Source: a bacterium (GTDB lineage Bacteria > Patescibacteria > ABY1 > JACQRZ01). Taken from it: a stretch of DNA of 64,000 nucleotides. The stretch covers positions 43,594-107,593 of the forward strand of contig JAUYIE010000018.1 in the NCBI GenBank assembly GCA_030688365.1. Reading direction: 5' to 3'. Made by a program: the position numbers and the translations under genes. The notes beneath the pieces were generated by a model, which saw only the letters and a list, made by a program, of their open reading frames with translations, had not been told where the DNA came from and did not search any database. The number at the start of each line of letters is the position of its first letter. Position 1 is the stretch's first letter. Shown piece after piece: positions 8,274 through 16,835 of the stretch.

Positions 8274-8825
8274 TTATACAGCAGGTGTTATGATGGACTC
8301 TCCCATTATATCAGGAGTCACTTTTTCTACACGTGGTTTGATAACCCGCACTGACGGTTTTGATAGCTCCTTAATACCTGCAAACAATGCATGAATATTA
8401 TTTATTTTATTTTTTGAGCCATAAGACTTTGCGACGATATTGTTCACGCCGGAAATTTCCAATGCAAGACGTATAGCCCCACCTGCCATAACACCAGTAC
8501 CTTCAGGAGCAGATTTTAACATGATACGTGCCGCCTTAAACTTTATTCTTGCTTCATGAGGAATAGTACCATGAACGATAGGAATGGTCACCAATGCTTT
8601 CTTGGCATGATTTGCTGCTTTATTCACTGCAATCGTGACATCTGCTCCTTTTGCAATACCATATCCTACCTGTCCTTTTTTATCACCCACAACAACGCAC
8701 GCACGAAATCGCATACGCTTCCCGCCTGCTGTCACACGCGTGACACGAGCAAGATCAATAATCCGTTGGTCAAAATCGGATTGTTCACGTTGATTTCCTC
8801 GTTTTGTACGTTTGTTCTGTGCCAT
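8274..8825 (-). CDS. rpsE: Ribosomal protein uS5
   Basis: 183 residues. The dsRBD-like N-terminal domain (RVTRVTAGGKRMRF, VVGDKKGQVGYGIAKG) and the C-terminal S5 fold (GTGVMAGGAIRLALEISG) are both clear. It contributes to decoding accuracy in the 30S subunit. A C-terminal tail of about 20 residues goes past the usual end. Confidence 0.96.
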   Translation of the reverse strand: MAQNKRTKRGNQREQSDFDQRIIDLARVTRVTAGGKRMRFRACVVVGDKKGQVGYGIAKGADVTIAVNKAANHAKKALVTIPIVHGTIPHEARIKFKAARIMLKSAPEGTGVMAGGAIRLALEISGVNNIVAKSYGSKNKINNIHALFAGIKELSKPSVRVIKPRVEKVTPDIMGESIITPAV

Positions 8826-8839
8826 AGTATAAAAATGTT

Positions 8840-9196
8840 TTAAAACTCGAGTCCTCCTTCGCGCGCTCCATCAGCTAGTGCCGCAACACGTCCATGATAC
8901 TGATAACCTCCTCTATCAAAGACAACTGATTTGATACTTTTCTCTGCTGCTTTTTTGGCAATAAGCATACCGACGTGGGTTGCACGTTCTGTCTTTGTTT
9001 TTTTGAGATCCGTTGCAGAAAGCTCTTTTTCACGCGCACTCGCCATAGTACTCCCTTTCTCATCATCAATCAACTGCGCATATATCGCTTGCAAAGAACG
9101 AAAAACCGCCAAGCGTGGACGCTGTGCTGTGCCTGATATACGTGCGCGAATACGCCGTTTGCGATGAATTCGTTTATTGTTATGTGAAATAGTCAT
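8840..9196 (-). CDS. rplR: Ribosomal protein uL18
   Basis: 118 residues, normal length. RPRLAVFRSLQAIYAQLIDD and the C-terminal FDRGGYQYHGRVAALADGAREGGLEF are diagnostic of the 5S rRNA-binding L18 family. It is 14 bases upstream of rpsE in the operon. Confidence 0.96.
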   Translation of the reverse strand: MTISHNNKRIHRKRRIRARISGTAQRPRLAVFRSLQAIYAQLIDDEKGSTMASAREKELSATDLKKTKTERATHVGMLIAKKAAEKSIKSVVFDRGGYQYHGRVAALADGAREGGLEF

Positions 9197-9200
9197 ACGT

Positions 9201-9740
9201 TTATGCCTTTGCCGTCTTTCCCGCTTTACGGCGAATTACTTCCTCTGAATATTTAATACCCTTGCCTTTGTATACTTCCGGTGGTTTCAACCGACGCAAT
9301 TGAGCTGCTGTTTCTCCTAACAACTGTTTATCAATACTAGAAAATGTTACTACATTTTTCTCAACAGTAGCAGTCACACCTTGCGGTATCACAAAGGTGG
9401 TGGGATGAGAAAACCCTAAACTCAAATTCAGCCCACTCCCCCCCAGTGCCACTTTGAATCCAACACCGTTAATTTCAAGCTTTTTTTCATAGCCAGCCGT
9501 TACACCCTGTACCATATTACTAATCAATCTCTGTGACAAGCCCCATAGAGAACGATCCAGTTTATTTTCCGTATCAGCAACATTAACCTGTACTGTTGAT
9601 TCATCTATAGATACCGACACGTGAGGGTGTAATTTTTGTGTCAATTGTCCTTTCGGGCCTTTCACAGTTATCACAAAACCATCGTGTGTGATCTGTACTC
9701 CGGATGGAATTGAAATAATTTGTTTTCCTATACGTGACAT
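9201..9740 (-). CDS. rplF: Ribosomal protein uL6
   Basis: 179 residues from the ATG at 9740 (MSRIGKQIISIPSG). The frame is open further upstream but would run into rpsH, which ends at 9745. The two L6 repeats are present, ending in the family signature LKPPEVYKGKGIKYSEEVIRRKAGK. Confidence 0.96.
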   Translation of the reverse strand: MSRIGKQIISIPSGVQITHDGFVITVKGPKGQLTQKLHPHVSVSIDESTVQVNVADTENKLDRSLWGLSQRLISNMVQGVTAGYEKKLEINGVGFKVALGGSGLNLSLGFSHPTTFVIPQGVTATVEKNVVTFSSIDKQLLGETAAQLRRLKPPEVYKGKGIKYSEEVIRRKAGKTAKA

Positions 9741-9744
9741 ATAT

Positions 9745-10137
9745 TTAATGTATTTCGCATAACACTTCACCGCCCACGCCTGCATGTTTTGCTTGTGAAT
9801 TGGTCATAATCCCATGGGAAGTTGAAATGATTGCAAGGCCAATGTTATTACGAACCACGGGCATATCTCCGGCTTTTGCATATACACGACAACCCGGCGT
9901 ACTCACTCTCTGAATTGATCGTATGGCAGGCACACGCCCTGACAAGTACCGCAAAGTAATCACCAATGTACGCTGTACGCTTGCTTCCTCAACACTGACA
10001 TCCTCAATATACCCTTCGTCTTTCATGACGCGAGCAATTTCTTTTTTGAGTTGAGAAAAAGGAATACGCACCGTGACTTTGTTCACGGCTGTTGCATTTC
10101 TTATTCTCGTTAACATGTCTGCGATTGGATCTGTCAT
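9745..10137 (-). CDS. rpsH: Ribosomal protein uS8
   Basis: 130 residues. MTDPIADMLTRIRNA at the start and STSHGIMTNSQAKHAGVGGEVLCEI at the end are signature S8. S8 binds helix 21 of 16S rRNA and, in E. coli, represses the spc operon. Confidence 0.96.
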   Translation of the reverse strand: MTDPIADMLTRIRNATAVNKVTVRIPFSQLKKEIARVMKDEGYIEDVSVEEASVQRTLVITLRYLSGRVPAIRSIQRVSTPGCRVYAKAGDMPVVRNNIGLAIISTSHGIMTNSQAKHAGVGGEVLCEIH

Positions 10138-10164
10138 AATACTTGAAAAAATTAATGGGGCGCG

Positions 10165-10359
10165 TTACCAACTACTGCGTGTTATACCCGGAATGCTACC
10201 TTGTGATGCAAGCTCTCGGAAGCAAATACGGCAGAGTTGAAAATCACGCATATACCCATGACCGCGCCCACAACGAAAACAGCGACGTACTACCCGAGTA
10301 GAGTACTTAGGTTTGATCAGTGAGCGTTGTGATTTTACGAGCTGTGCTTCTGTTGCCAT
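10165..10359 (-). CDS. rpsN: Ribosomal protein uS14, zinc-binding type
   Basis: 64 residues, the short zinc-type S14. Four cysteines appear as CFRC and CRIC flanking GRGHGYMRDFQL, and the C-terminus SIPGITRSSW is the usual end. The long zinc-free form is not present here. Confidence 0.95.
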   Translation of the reverse strand: MATEAQLVKSQRSLIKPKYSTRVVRRCFRCGRGHGYMRDFQLCRICFRELASQGSIPGITRSSW

Positions 10360-10367
10360 ATGGATAT

Positions 10368-10907
10368 TTATTCTTTAAAAGGAAATCCTAATGCTGTAAA
10401 CAGCGCTAACCCTTCTTCTTTATTGTGTGCTGTTGTTGTAATAGTCACTTCCAGACCGTGCAATCGCTCTAATTCATCAGACCGTATTTCTGGAAATGCA
10501 GCATTTTCTTTAAACCCAATACTCATATTACCATGCGCATCCACATATTTTTTATCAATTCCACGGAAATCACGGACGCGGGGCAATGTCATACTAACCA
10601 GCTTGTCTAAGAAATCATACATACGCGCCTTGCGCAATGTAACTGACATCCCCACCACCATACCTTGTCGTATTTTGAAACCCGCAATGGATTTTTTGGC
10701 TTTGTTACGGACTGGTTTTTGTCCGCTAATGGCGGATAAAGAACTTTCTGCTGTTTCAATAAACGCAGGATCTTTTGCTACTCTTCCTAGTCCGATATTG
10801 AGCGTGATCTTCGAGATCTGCGGTACTTGATGAAGATTGCCAAAACTAAACTGCTTCATCAAGGCAGGCACCACTGTTTCTTTATATTGTTGAAAAAGTT
10901 TAGCCAT
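10368..10907 (-). CDS. rplE: Ribosomal protein uL5
   Basis: 179 residues, standard length. ISKITLNIGLG, QKPVRNKAKKSIAGFKIR and VTLRKARMYDFLDKLVSMTLPRVRDFRG are characteristic of L5, a 5S rRNA and P-site tRNA contact protein. Confidence 0.96.
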   Translation of the reverse strand: MAKLFQQYKETVVPALMKQFSFGNLHQVPQISKITLNIGLGRVAKDPAFIETAESSLSAISGQKPVRNKAKKSIAGFKIRQGMVVGMSVTLRKARMYDFLDKLVSMTLPRVRDFRGIDKKYVDAHGNMSIGFKENAAFPEIRSDELERLHGLEVTITTTAHNKEEGLALFTALGFPFKE

Positions 10908-10910
10908 ATA

Positions 10911-11234
10911 TTAAATAAACGTTGATTTACACTTTTTACACAGGCGCTCTTTGCGTGTTTGCGCGCCCTCCCCATGGGACACAGCATACCCTACACGGGT
11001 AGGTTTCCCACAAGAAGGACACACTAACATACCATTTGAAACTGCCATACGCGCAGGAAAATATACCTTCTGTCCGCGTTCGCCCTTTTTAGCAGGTCTT
11101 ACGTGTTTTGCCAAGACATTAATCCCTTCCACGACTATTTTTTCTTGTTCAGGAAATACACGAAGTACCTTACCGGTCTTTCCGCGATCCTTACCTGCCA
11201 ATACTTTAATTGTGTCGTTTTTCTTGATTTTCAT
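10911..11234 (-). CDS. rplX: Ribosomal protein uL24
   Basis: 107 residues from ATG 11234 (MKIKKNDTIKVLAGKDRGK). An in-frame start farther upstream would overlap rplN and is rejected. The KOW motif (VLAGKDRGKTGKVLRV) is at the N-terminus. The C-terminal half carries two Cys pairs, CPSC and CKKC, the zinc-type variant of L24. Confidence 0.95.
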   Translation of the reverse strand: MKIKKNDTIKVLAGKDRGKTGKVLRVFPEQEKIVVEGINVLAKHVRPAKKGERGQKVYFPARMAVSNGMLVCPSCGKPTRVGYAVSHGEGAQTRKERLCKKCKSTFI

Positions 11235-11238
11235 ATAG

Positions 11239-11610
11239 TTATAATACTTCCGGAGCAAGAGAAATAATTTTGGTAAAACCTTTCCCGCGTAATTCACGGG
11301 CAATAGGCCCAAAAATACGCGTACCACGTGGCTCCTTTGATTTTTTATCAATGATTACCACTGCATTTTCATCAAAACGGATATAGGTACCATCTTTGCG
11401 TCCATGTTCTTTGCGAGTACGCACAATGACTGCATGACATACTTCTCCTTTTTTGACCCCGCTTCGAGGCAATGCTTCTTTTATGCTCACTGTAATAATG
11501 TCACCAATATGACCATACCGCTTCTTATAACCGCCCAGCACACGAATACACTGGATGCGACGTGCACCAGAGTTATCGGCTGAAACGAGCATTGTACGGT
11601 GTTGAATCAT
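11239..11610 (-). CDS. rplN: Ribosomal protein uL14
   Basis: 123 residues. MIQHRTMLVSADNSGARRIQCIRV and the C-terminal GTRIFGPIARELRGKGFTKIISLAPEVL are textbook L14, which sits at the intersubunit bridge with S12 and helix 44. Confidence 0.97.
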   Translation of the reverse strand: MIQHRTMLVSADNSGARRIQCIRVLGGYKKRYGHIGDIITVSIKEALPRSGVKKGEVCHAVIVRTRKEHGRKDGTYIRFDENAVVIIDKKSKEPRGTRIFGPIARELRGKGFTKIISLAPEVL

Positions 11611-11613
11611 ATA

Positions 11614-11883
11614 TTACGGGGTAACAGTGACAGAATCAGAAGTACGGGAAAGCACACGCCATTTTTTGTGTCGAGAGATAGGACGTGTCTCAACGAATCT
11701 AATCTTCTCTCCAACTTTGTGAAGATTTTTTTCATCATGCACATGAAATCGCTTTGACACAATATAGCGTTTGCGATATTTAGGATGCACCGCCACGGTG
11801 TCAACACGAACAACGATAGTTTTATCCATCTTGTCGCTGACGACTACTCCCTGAAATATTCTTTTTTGTGCTTTATTTTCCAT
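11614..11883 (-). CDS. rpsQ: Ribosomal protein uS17
   Basis: 89 residues. The OB-fold motifs GVVVSDKMDKTIVV, HPKYRKRYIVSKRFHVHDE and KIRFVETRPISRHKKW identify S17. It is 1 base from rpmC and 3 bases from rplN. Confidence 0.96.
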   Translation of the reverse strand: MENKAQKRIFQGVVVSDKMDKTIVVRVDTVAVHPKYRKRYIVSKRFHVHDEKNLHKVGEKIRFVETRPISRHKKWRVLSRTSDSVTVTP

Positions 11884-11884
11884 A

Positions 11885-12088
11885 CTATTTATTATTTGCT
11901 TCTTTACTTTTTTGAGTTAAAAGAGTCAGTGATTGTGCGATCAGCTTACGCTTTTTACGAATGTCTCGCACTTTCTTTTCCTGACGTATCACCACTGCAA
12001 AACGAAGTTCACGTACCTCATCACGGCTCGTAGCAAGGACGCGCTCTATATCGTGGACTGATTGTTCTTTTAATTCATTGAATTTCAT
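11885..12088 (-). CDS. rpmC: Ribosomal protein uL29
   Basis: 67 residues of two predicted helices. The RELRFAVVIRQ segment and the VRDIRKKRKLIAQSLTLL helix match L29, which borders the nascent-chain exit and is a docking site for SRP and trigger factor. Confidence 0.92.
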   Translation of the reverse strand: MKFNELKEQSVHDIERVLATSRDEVRELRFAVVIRQEKKVRDIRKKRKLIAQSLTLLTQKSKEANNK

Positions 12089-12097
12089 ATACCACAG

Positions 12098-12514
12098 TTA
12101 TACTTTTTTTACAAACGTCGTGCGTACACATAGCTTATGTGAAGCCAAACGAAGTGCTTCTCGCGCCACTGCCTCATCAATACCCGCCATTTCCATAATC
12201 ATGGTACCAGGTCGTACAACTGTTACGTAATGGTCGACTGCACCCTTACCACCTCCCATAGTATTTTCATTACCATGAAACGTAACCGGGCGATCAGGAA
12301 ATACTCTAATCCATATCTTACCACCGCGTTTGATAGAACGTGCGACTGCGCGACGGGCAGCTTCAATCTGTCGTGCTGTTACCCATGACTCATCCAGAGA
12401 TTTAAGGCCGTATTCACCGAAATTGACCTCATTGCACGACTGTGCAACGCGTCCTTTGTTTCGGCCACGTCCTCTGTTCCATTTTCTATGTTTTACTTTC
12501 TTTGGAAACAACAT
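12098..12514 (-). CDS. rplP: Ribosomal protein uL16
   Basis: 138 residues from ATG 12514 (MLFPKKVKHRKWNRGRGRNKG). The 7-codon longer reading would overlap rpsC. GGKIWIRVFPDRPVTFHGNENTMGGGKGAVDHYV is the diagnostic core. Confidence 0.96.
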   Translation of the reverse strand: MLFPKKVKHRKWNRGRGRNKGRVAQSCNEVNFGEYGLKSLDESWVTARQIEAARRAVARSIKRGGKIWIRVFPDRPVTFHGNENTMGGGKGAVDHYVTVVRPGTMIMEMAGIDEAVAREALRLASHKLCVRTTFVKKV

Positions 12515-12515
12515 A

Positions 12516-13163
12516 TTATTCTTCAAAAACTTCACCTTTATAAATCCACACCTTTACTCCGATAGTACCGAAAATCGTGTGGGCGACTCCTCGGCTATAA
12601 TCAATGTCCGCACGAAGCGTATGCAGGGGAATTTTTCCCCACGATAATGTTTCAGATCGAGCAATCTCCGCACCATTGAGACGGCCAGAGACGTGAACTT
12701 TCACGCCTTGCGCTCCAGCTTTTTGAGCGCGATCAAGTGCTTGCTTTAATACACGACGATACGGCATACGCTTTTCAATAGCCATTATCATTTCAAAAAG
12801 TACTAAAGCGGCATTTTGCCCTGGTTTGGTCACCTCAATGATATTGAGATTTATCAGTATCTTTTTTGATCCAAAAAATTGTTGCTTTATCTTTTGTTTC
12901 AATTGTTCAACACCTGATCCTTGTCGACCTATAATCATACCGGGAGTAGCAGAATGAACAAAAATAGTAATTGCATTATGTGTTCGTTCTATTTCATATT
13001 TGGCAACACCGGCATTTTTTAATTCTTTTTGCAAAAACTTTTTAATACCAAGATCCTCACGCAAGCTTTGCGCAAATTCTGCATGTCGTCGTGCAAACCA
13101 TCGGGAATTCCACCCAAACAGTATACCGACACGAAAACCTTTTGGATTAACTTTATGTGACAT
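12516..13163 (-). CDS. rpsC: Ribosomal protein uS3
   Basis: 215 residues. MSHKVNPKGFRVGI, the KH-domain GMIIGRQGSG loop and the C-terminal GRLNGAEIARSETLSWGKIPLHTLRADIDY are present. S3 forms the mRNA entry site with S4 and S5. Confidence 0.97.
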   Translation of the reverse strand: MSHKVNPKGFRVGILFGWNSRWFARRHAEFAQSLREDLGIKKFLQKELKNAGVAKYEIERTHNAITIFVHSATPGMIIGRQGSGVEQLKQKIKQQFFGSKKILINLNIIEVTKPGQNAALVLFEMIMAIEKRMPYRRVLKQALDRAQKAGAQGVKVHVSGRLNGAEIARSETLSWGKIPLHTLRADIDYSRGVAHTIFGTIGVKVWIYKGEVFEE

Positions 13164-13164
13164 A

Positions 13165-13761
13165 TTACCCTGCTTTGCGATTAAATATTTTCTTCATAAC
13201 TCCACCTTCACCCTTCATAACTTTTTTATCCATGTGTTGCATGTGACGATGGCGACCTTCGCGACGAACATCTACCGGTTCTTGTGCATGCGATTCCTTG
13301 GCTCGTTCGGGTATTGGCACATCGACGACCTGTACTTCCGTTGCGCCCTCTGTCTTGATTGGCTCTTTGACCATTGTTGCTTCTACGGCTACCGGGGTAG
13401 TTTTCTTTGTGGTTCCTATATCTGTCTCCTTTATCGGCGCAAGAGCAACAAGAATATGACAGGAATGCTTAGCAATTGGCGCAGCACGACCAAATGCACG
13501 TGCGCGCCACCGTGATAAACTAGGTCCTTCGTTTACTCGTATACTCTTCACAAAAAGATTATCTTTACTGATTTTAAAATTATGTTCTGCGTTTGCCACG
13601 GCGGATTCAATCAATTTACGTACAGGACGACTAGCAGCACGAGGTAACATGTGCAATTGTGCAATCGCCCGGATCGTATTTTTTCCTCGCACAGAATCAA
13701 CCACTAGGCGTACCTTGCGGGCTGACATACGTATATTGTTTGCTTCTGCGAGGACTTCCAT
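13165..13761 (-). CDS. rplV: Ribosomal protein uL22 with long C-terminal extension
   Basis: 198 residues against about 110 for typical L22. Residues 1-108 are an ordinary L22 (VRLVVDSVRGKNTIRAIAQL at the start, the SIRVNEGPSLSRWRARAFGRA loop of the exit tunnel). The remaining 90 residues are a low-complexity, charged tail: Thr/Val/Glu-rich, then basic and His-rich (REGRHRHMQHMDKK) and ending KKIFNRKAG. No frameshift separates the parts. The tail should sit at the solvent side of the 50S subunit; its role is unknown. Confidence 0.94.
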   Translation of the reverse strand: MEVLAEANNIRMSARKVRLVVDSVRGKNTIRAIAQLHMLPRAASRPVRKLIESAVANAEHNFKISKDNLFVKSIRVNEGPSLSRWRARAFGRAAPIAKHSCHILVALAPIKETDIGTTKKTTPVAVEATMVKEPIKTEGATEVQVVDVPIPERAKESHAQEPVDVRREGRHRHMQHMDKKVMKGEGGVMKKIFNRKAG

Positions 13762-13769
13762 ATAGTATA

Positions 13770-14057
13770 TTATTTCTTTTTACCTTCTTGTTCTTTTGCC
13801 ATCTTACCGCTATGACGTACAAACTTACGCGTAGGTGAAAATTCTCCCAACTTGTGACCAACCATATTTTCTATAACAATCACTGGAGTGTGCACTTTAC
13901 CATTATGTACACCAAAGGTAAACCCAACCATTTCTGGTGTAATCACCGCGTCGCGTGCCCATGTTTTAATTACGGTTTTATCGTTAGCCGAAAGCTTGCT
14001 GACCTTTGCCAACAATCGGTGCTCAATAAATGGTCCCTTTTTTAGACTTCGTGACAT
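13770..14057 (-). CDS. rpsS: Ribosomal protein uS19
   Basis: 95 residues. MSRSLKKGPFIEHRLL and HNGKVHTPVIVIENMVGHKLGEFSPTRKFVRHSG are near-invariant S19 sequence. S19 with S13 contacts the A-site finger. Confidence 0.97.
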   Translation of the reverse strand: MSRSLKKGPFIEHRLLAKVSKLSANDKTVIKTWARDAVITPEMVGFTFGVHNGKVHTPVIVIENMVGHKLGEFSPTRKFVRHSGKMAKEQEGKKK

Positions 14058-14066
14058 AAATAATGG

Positions 14067-14900
14067 TTACTTGCGACGAGTAATAATGTATTTGCTGGAC
14101 GCTTTCTTTTTCCTGCGCGTACGAACACCCAATGCAGGTTTCCCTTGCGGGGTCTTTGGATGCTTCAAACCAATTGGGTTGACACCTTCTCCACCACCGT
14201 GTGGGTGGTCAACTGGGTTCATAACCTTACCACGCACTGTTGGTCTGATACCACGCAAACGACTTCGTCCTGCCTTACCCCAACGAATCAAACGATGATC
14301 GGAATTTCCTACTTCGCCCACGGTAGCTAGACATTGCGCGTTAAACTTACGAATCTCACCGGACGGCATCTTGATCATCGCAAAATCTCCTTCTACAGAC
14401 ATAACTTTCGCTCCCACTCCTGCGGAACGAGCAACGATACCTCTTCCACCAGGATTCATCTCAATCGTGTTCACCATCATACCAGAAGGAATGTATGCAA
14501 GTGGCAACCGGTTTCCTGCTTTGACTTCGGCTTTACCACGTGTTGCTATAATCATATCTCCGACCAGAATACCTGTCGGCGCAATCATATATGCTTTGAA
14601 ACTGTCAGGATATTCCAAAAGTGCAAGACGAGCGGATCGATTGGGGTCGTATTCCAACGCAATAACACGCGCTTGTTGATCTAAGCGTGTTTGTCGAGAA
14701 AAGTCAACCATTCGGTAATACTTACGTGTCCCTCCACCACGATGACGAACGGTGATTTTTCCTTGATTATTTCGACCTGACCGTTTCTTTTTTATCACCA
14801 CCAACGAGCGTTCAGGTCGCTTGTTTGTCAACATTGAAAAATCAGCAACACTGGAATGTCGACGAGCGGGTGAGGTAGGTTTGTGAATAATTACTGACAT
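14067..14900 (-). CDS. rplB: Ribosomal protein uL2
   Basis: 277 residues. RHRGGGTRKYYRMVDF, the GNRLPLAYIPSGMMVNTIE segment and the peptidyl-transferase-proximal NPVDHPHGGGEG motif with the conserved His are all intact, as is the basic C-terminus. Confidence 0.97.
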   Translation of the reverse strand: MSVIIHKPTSPARRHSSVADFSMLTNKRPERSLVVIKKKRSGRNNQGKITVRHRGGGTRKYYRMVDFSRQTRLDQQARVIALEYDPNRSARLALLEYPDSFKAYMIAPTGILVGDMIIATRGKAEVKAGNRLPLAYIPSGMMVNTIEMNPGGRGIVARSAGVGAKVMSVEGDFAMIKMPSGEIRKFNAQCLATVGEVGNSDHRLIRWGKAGRSRLRGIRPTVRGKVMNPVDHPHGGGEGVNPIGLKHPKTPQGKPALGVRTRRKKKASSKYIITRRK

Positions 14901-14903
14901 ATA

Positions 14904-15215
14904 TTATGCGTAACTCAAGTCATTGATCGTTTCACCTTTTGGTAAAGAAATCGTTGCTTTTTTCCACGAAGCACGCGTCCCTTGTGTACGACCAGTACGT
15001 ACGGTCTTTCCCTGATAATTTGATATCGTAACTTTCTGTGGCATCTTTCCAAAAATATTAAAAAACGCGAGTTTTACTGAAAGCTTATTTGCGTCAGGAT
15101 GCACTTCAAACGTATATACACCTTTTGTTGCAAGTGTGATTGTTTTTTCTGATACATGAGGACGAAGCATCACTTCGTAATCTCTCACTGCAAATTTTTT
15201 TGTCGGGTCTGACAT
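14904..15215 (-). CDS. rplW: Ribosomal protein uL23
   Basis: 103 residues. VMLRPHVSEKTITLATKGVYTFEVHPDANK and the GKTVRTGRTQGTRASWKKATISL hairpin are typical L23, the trigger factor and SRP docking protein at the tunnel exit. Confidence 0.95.
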   Translation of the reverse strand: MSDPTKKFAVRDYEVMLRPHVSEKTITLATKGVYTFEVHPDANKLSVKLAFFNIFGKMPQKVTISNYQGKTVRTGRTQGTRASWKKATISLPKGETINDLSYA

Positions 15216-15218
15216 ATA

Positions 15219-15893
15219 TTATTTATTTGCAGGAAAATAAAGTGAAACGATTTCATCAATACTCGTCGCTGACATCAATAAGTATTCTGCATGAAGCACA
15301 TCTTTGATATTTAAACTTTGTGAGCCCATCATGCGGATGTACTCTAAATTTCGTGAACTACGTTGCATTGCAGAAGAATCGCGTGGTACGACTACACCGA
15401 TATGAGGGGTGCGTACTTTATCAATTGACAATGGCAATGCTTTTAAAATTTCAAATGCACGTTTTGTTTTAACAGGTGTAACATCAAAATTTTCTACTAT
15501 GACCAAATGACCTTGTCTCACCTTGTCGGACAAAACACCAAACAGTGCTTTTCTCTTCACTTTTTTATTTACTTTCATTGAAAAATTTCGGTCATTACGT
15601 GGACCAAATGTAATACCACCTTTTCTCCAGATAGGAGAACGAGTTGAACCATGTCGTGCGCGTCCCGTACCTTTTTGTTTCCATGGTTTTTTTCCACCAC
15701 CACTTACTTCTGCTCGTGTCTTTGTGTGAGCAAGGACTTTTCGTGCGTTTGCATCTTGTGCCACAACAACAAAATGCACGAGTTCCTCTGGAATCGTAAC
15801 ATCAAAAATACGAGGGTCAAGTGTGTGAGTACCCACTACACCACCTTCGTGATTGTAGACGTTGACAGACAGTTGTTGTGTTTCGTTTGCCAT
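15219..15893 (-). CDS. rplD: Ribosomal protein uL4
   Basis: 224 residues. The tunnel loop KTRAEVSGGGKKPWKQKGTGRARHGSTRSPIWRKGG is complete. In E. coli L4 also represses its own S10 operon; whether that occurs here is unknown. Confidence 0.96.
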   Translation of the reverse strand: MANETQQLSVNVYNHEGGVVGTHTLDPRIFDVTIPEELVHFVVVAQDANARKVLAHTKTRAEVSGGGKKPWKQKGTGRARHGSTRSPIWRKGGITFGPRNDRNFSMKVNKKVKRKALFGVLSDKVRQGHLVIVENFDVTPVKTKRAFEILKALPLSIDKVRTPHIGVVVPRDSSAMQRSSRNLEYIRMMGSQSLNIKDVLHAEYLLMSATSIDEIVSLYFPANK

Positions 15894-15896
15894 ATA

Positions 15897-16658
15897 TTAT
15901 GTTTGTTTCGAAACTGTTTCATTTTCTTTTTTTTCTTCTGACGCTTCTGCTTCAGGTACTGGTGCTATGTCATTTTCTACAGGTGTTTCTTCTATTGTGG
16001 TTTCAACTTTTTCTTCAGTAGAAACTACTTTCAAATCACCTTCACTTTTTAAAATCACGTAACTGTTGCGTGCACCAGGTACACCTCCTTTGAGATATAA
16101 TATCTGTTCCTCATCATCAACGCGCAATACTTCTGCGCCTTTGATAGTAATCGTAGCATCTCCCATATGGCCACCCATGCGCATTCCTTTAAAGACACGT
16201 TGCACACCACCAGCACCGATAGAACCCGGCATACGGAGCTGATCTTTGTGACCATGAGTTGCAGGATGACCGTGAAAACCATGTCGTTTCACCACACCCG
16301 CAAATCCTCGCCCTTTGGAAGTGCCTTTGACTGTTATATTATCGCCTGTCTCAAATGTATTAATATCAATTTGGTCTCCCTTGTTTACGTTTGCCGCTTG
16401 AGGTAAGGATACTTCCCTCACAAAACGAAAACCACGGCCTTCTTTCAGATTCCCCACACCTTTATAGTGTCCCGCTAATGCACGAGACACACGCTTGGTA
16501 TCAAACCCCATCTGAACAGCGTCATATCCATTCCGCTCTTTCGTTAAAATATTAGTAACATAACACGCCCCGACTTTGATCGCGGTCGCGGGATGCATTT
16601 TCCCATCGTCTGTAAAAACGTGAGTCATGGCAATTTTCTTTCCAAGTATACATTTCAT
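15897..16658 (-). CDS. rplC: Ribosomal protein uL3 with acidic C-terminal tail
   Basis: 253 residues; the usual length is about 210. The core is clear: GRGFAGVVKRHGFHGHPATHGHKDQLRMPGSIGAGGVQRVFKGMRMGGHMG, then VLRVDDEEQILYLKGGVPGARNSYVILK. About 43 extra residues rich in Glu, Thr and Val follow the normal end. The gene begins after an unusually long spacer from rpsJ. Confidence 0.95.
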   Translation of the reverse strand: MKCILGKKIAMTHVFTDDGKMHPATAIKVGACYVTNILTKERNGYDAVQMGFDTKRVSRALAGHYKGVGNLKEGRGFRFVREVSLPQAANVNKGDQIDINTFETGDNITVKGTSKGRGFAGVVKRHGFHGHPATHGHKDQLRMPGSIGAGGVQRVFKGMRMGGHMGDATITIKGAEVLRVDDEEQILYLKGGVPGARNSYVILKSEGDLKVVSTEEKVETTIEETPVENDIAPVPEAEASEEKKENETVSKQT

Positions 16659-16835
16659 ATAATGAAAGAGATCGGAAACGCATACGTACTCCGATCTCCT
16701 ATAAAGACCTGAAAAAAGTATGAGTTTTAGAAACGTATTTTTTTAATATTACTCCGTTCTTGTGTTGATCGTGCTGGCACTGCCCTTTACAGGGGTTACC
16801 CTCATATCACCACGAGAAGTTATAACGCTCGTATC
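16659..16835 (-). other. Structured 177-base spacer between rpsJ and rplC
   Basis: Elsewhere in this cluster adjacent r-protein genes are mostly within 30 bases, so this gap stands out. It holds a perfect 9-base stem (GAGATCGGA / TCCGATCTC at 16668-16676 and 16690-16698) just before the rplC start. Near 16770-16802 there are smaller stacked palindromes (GTGCTGGCAC, CCC/GGG, GGGGTTACCC). No ORF and no good promoter was found. A cis-acting r-protein-binding leader or an attenuator is a reasonable guess. Confidence 0.5.

Noticed and set aside
9741..9785. Longer L6 starting at 9785
   Set aside because: It overlaps rpsH and precedes the canonical MSRIGK start.
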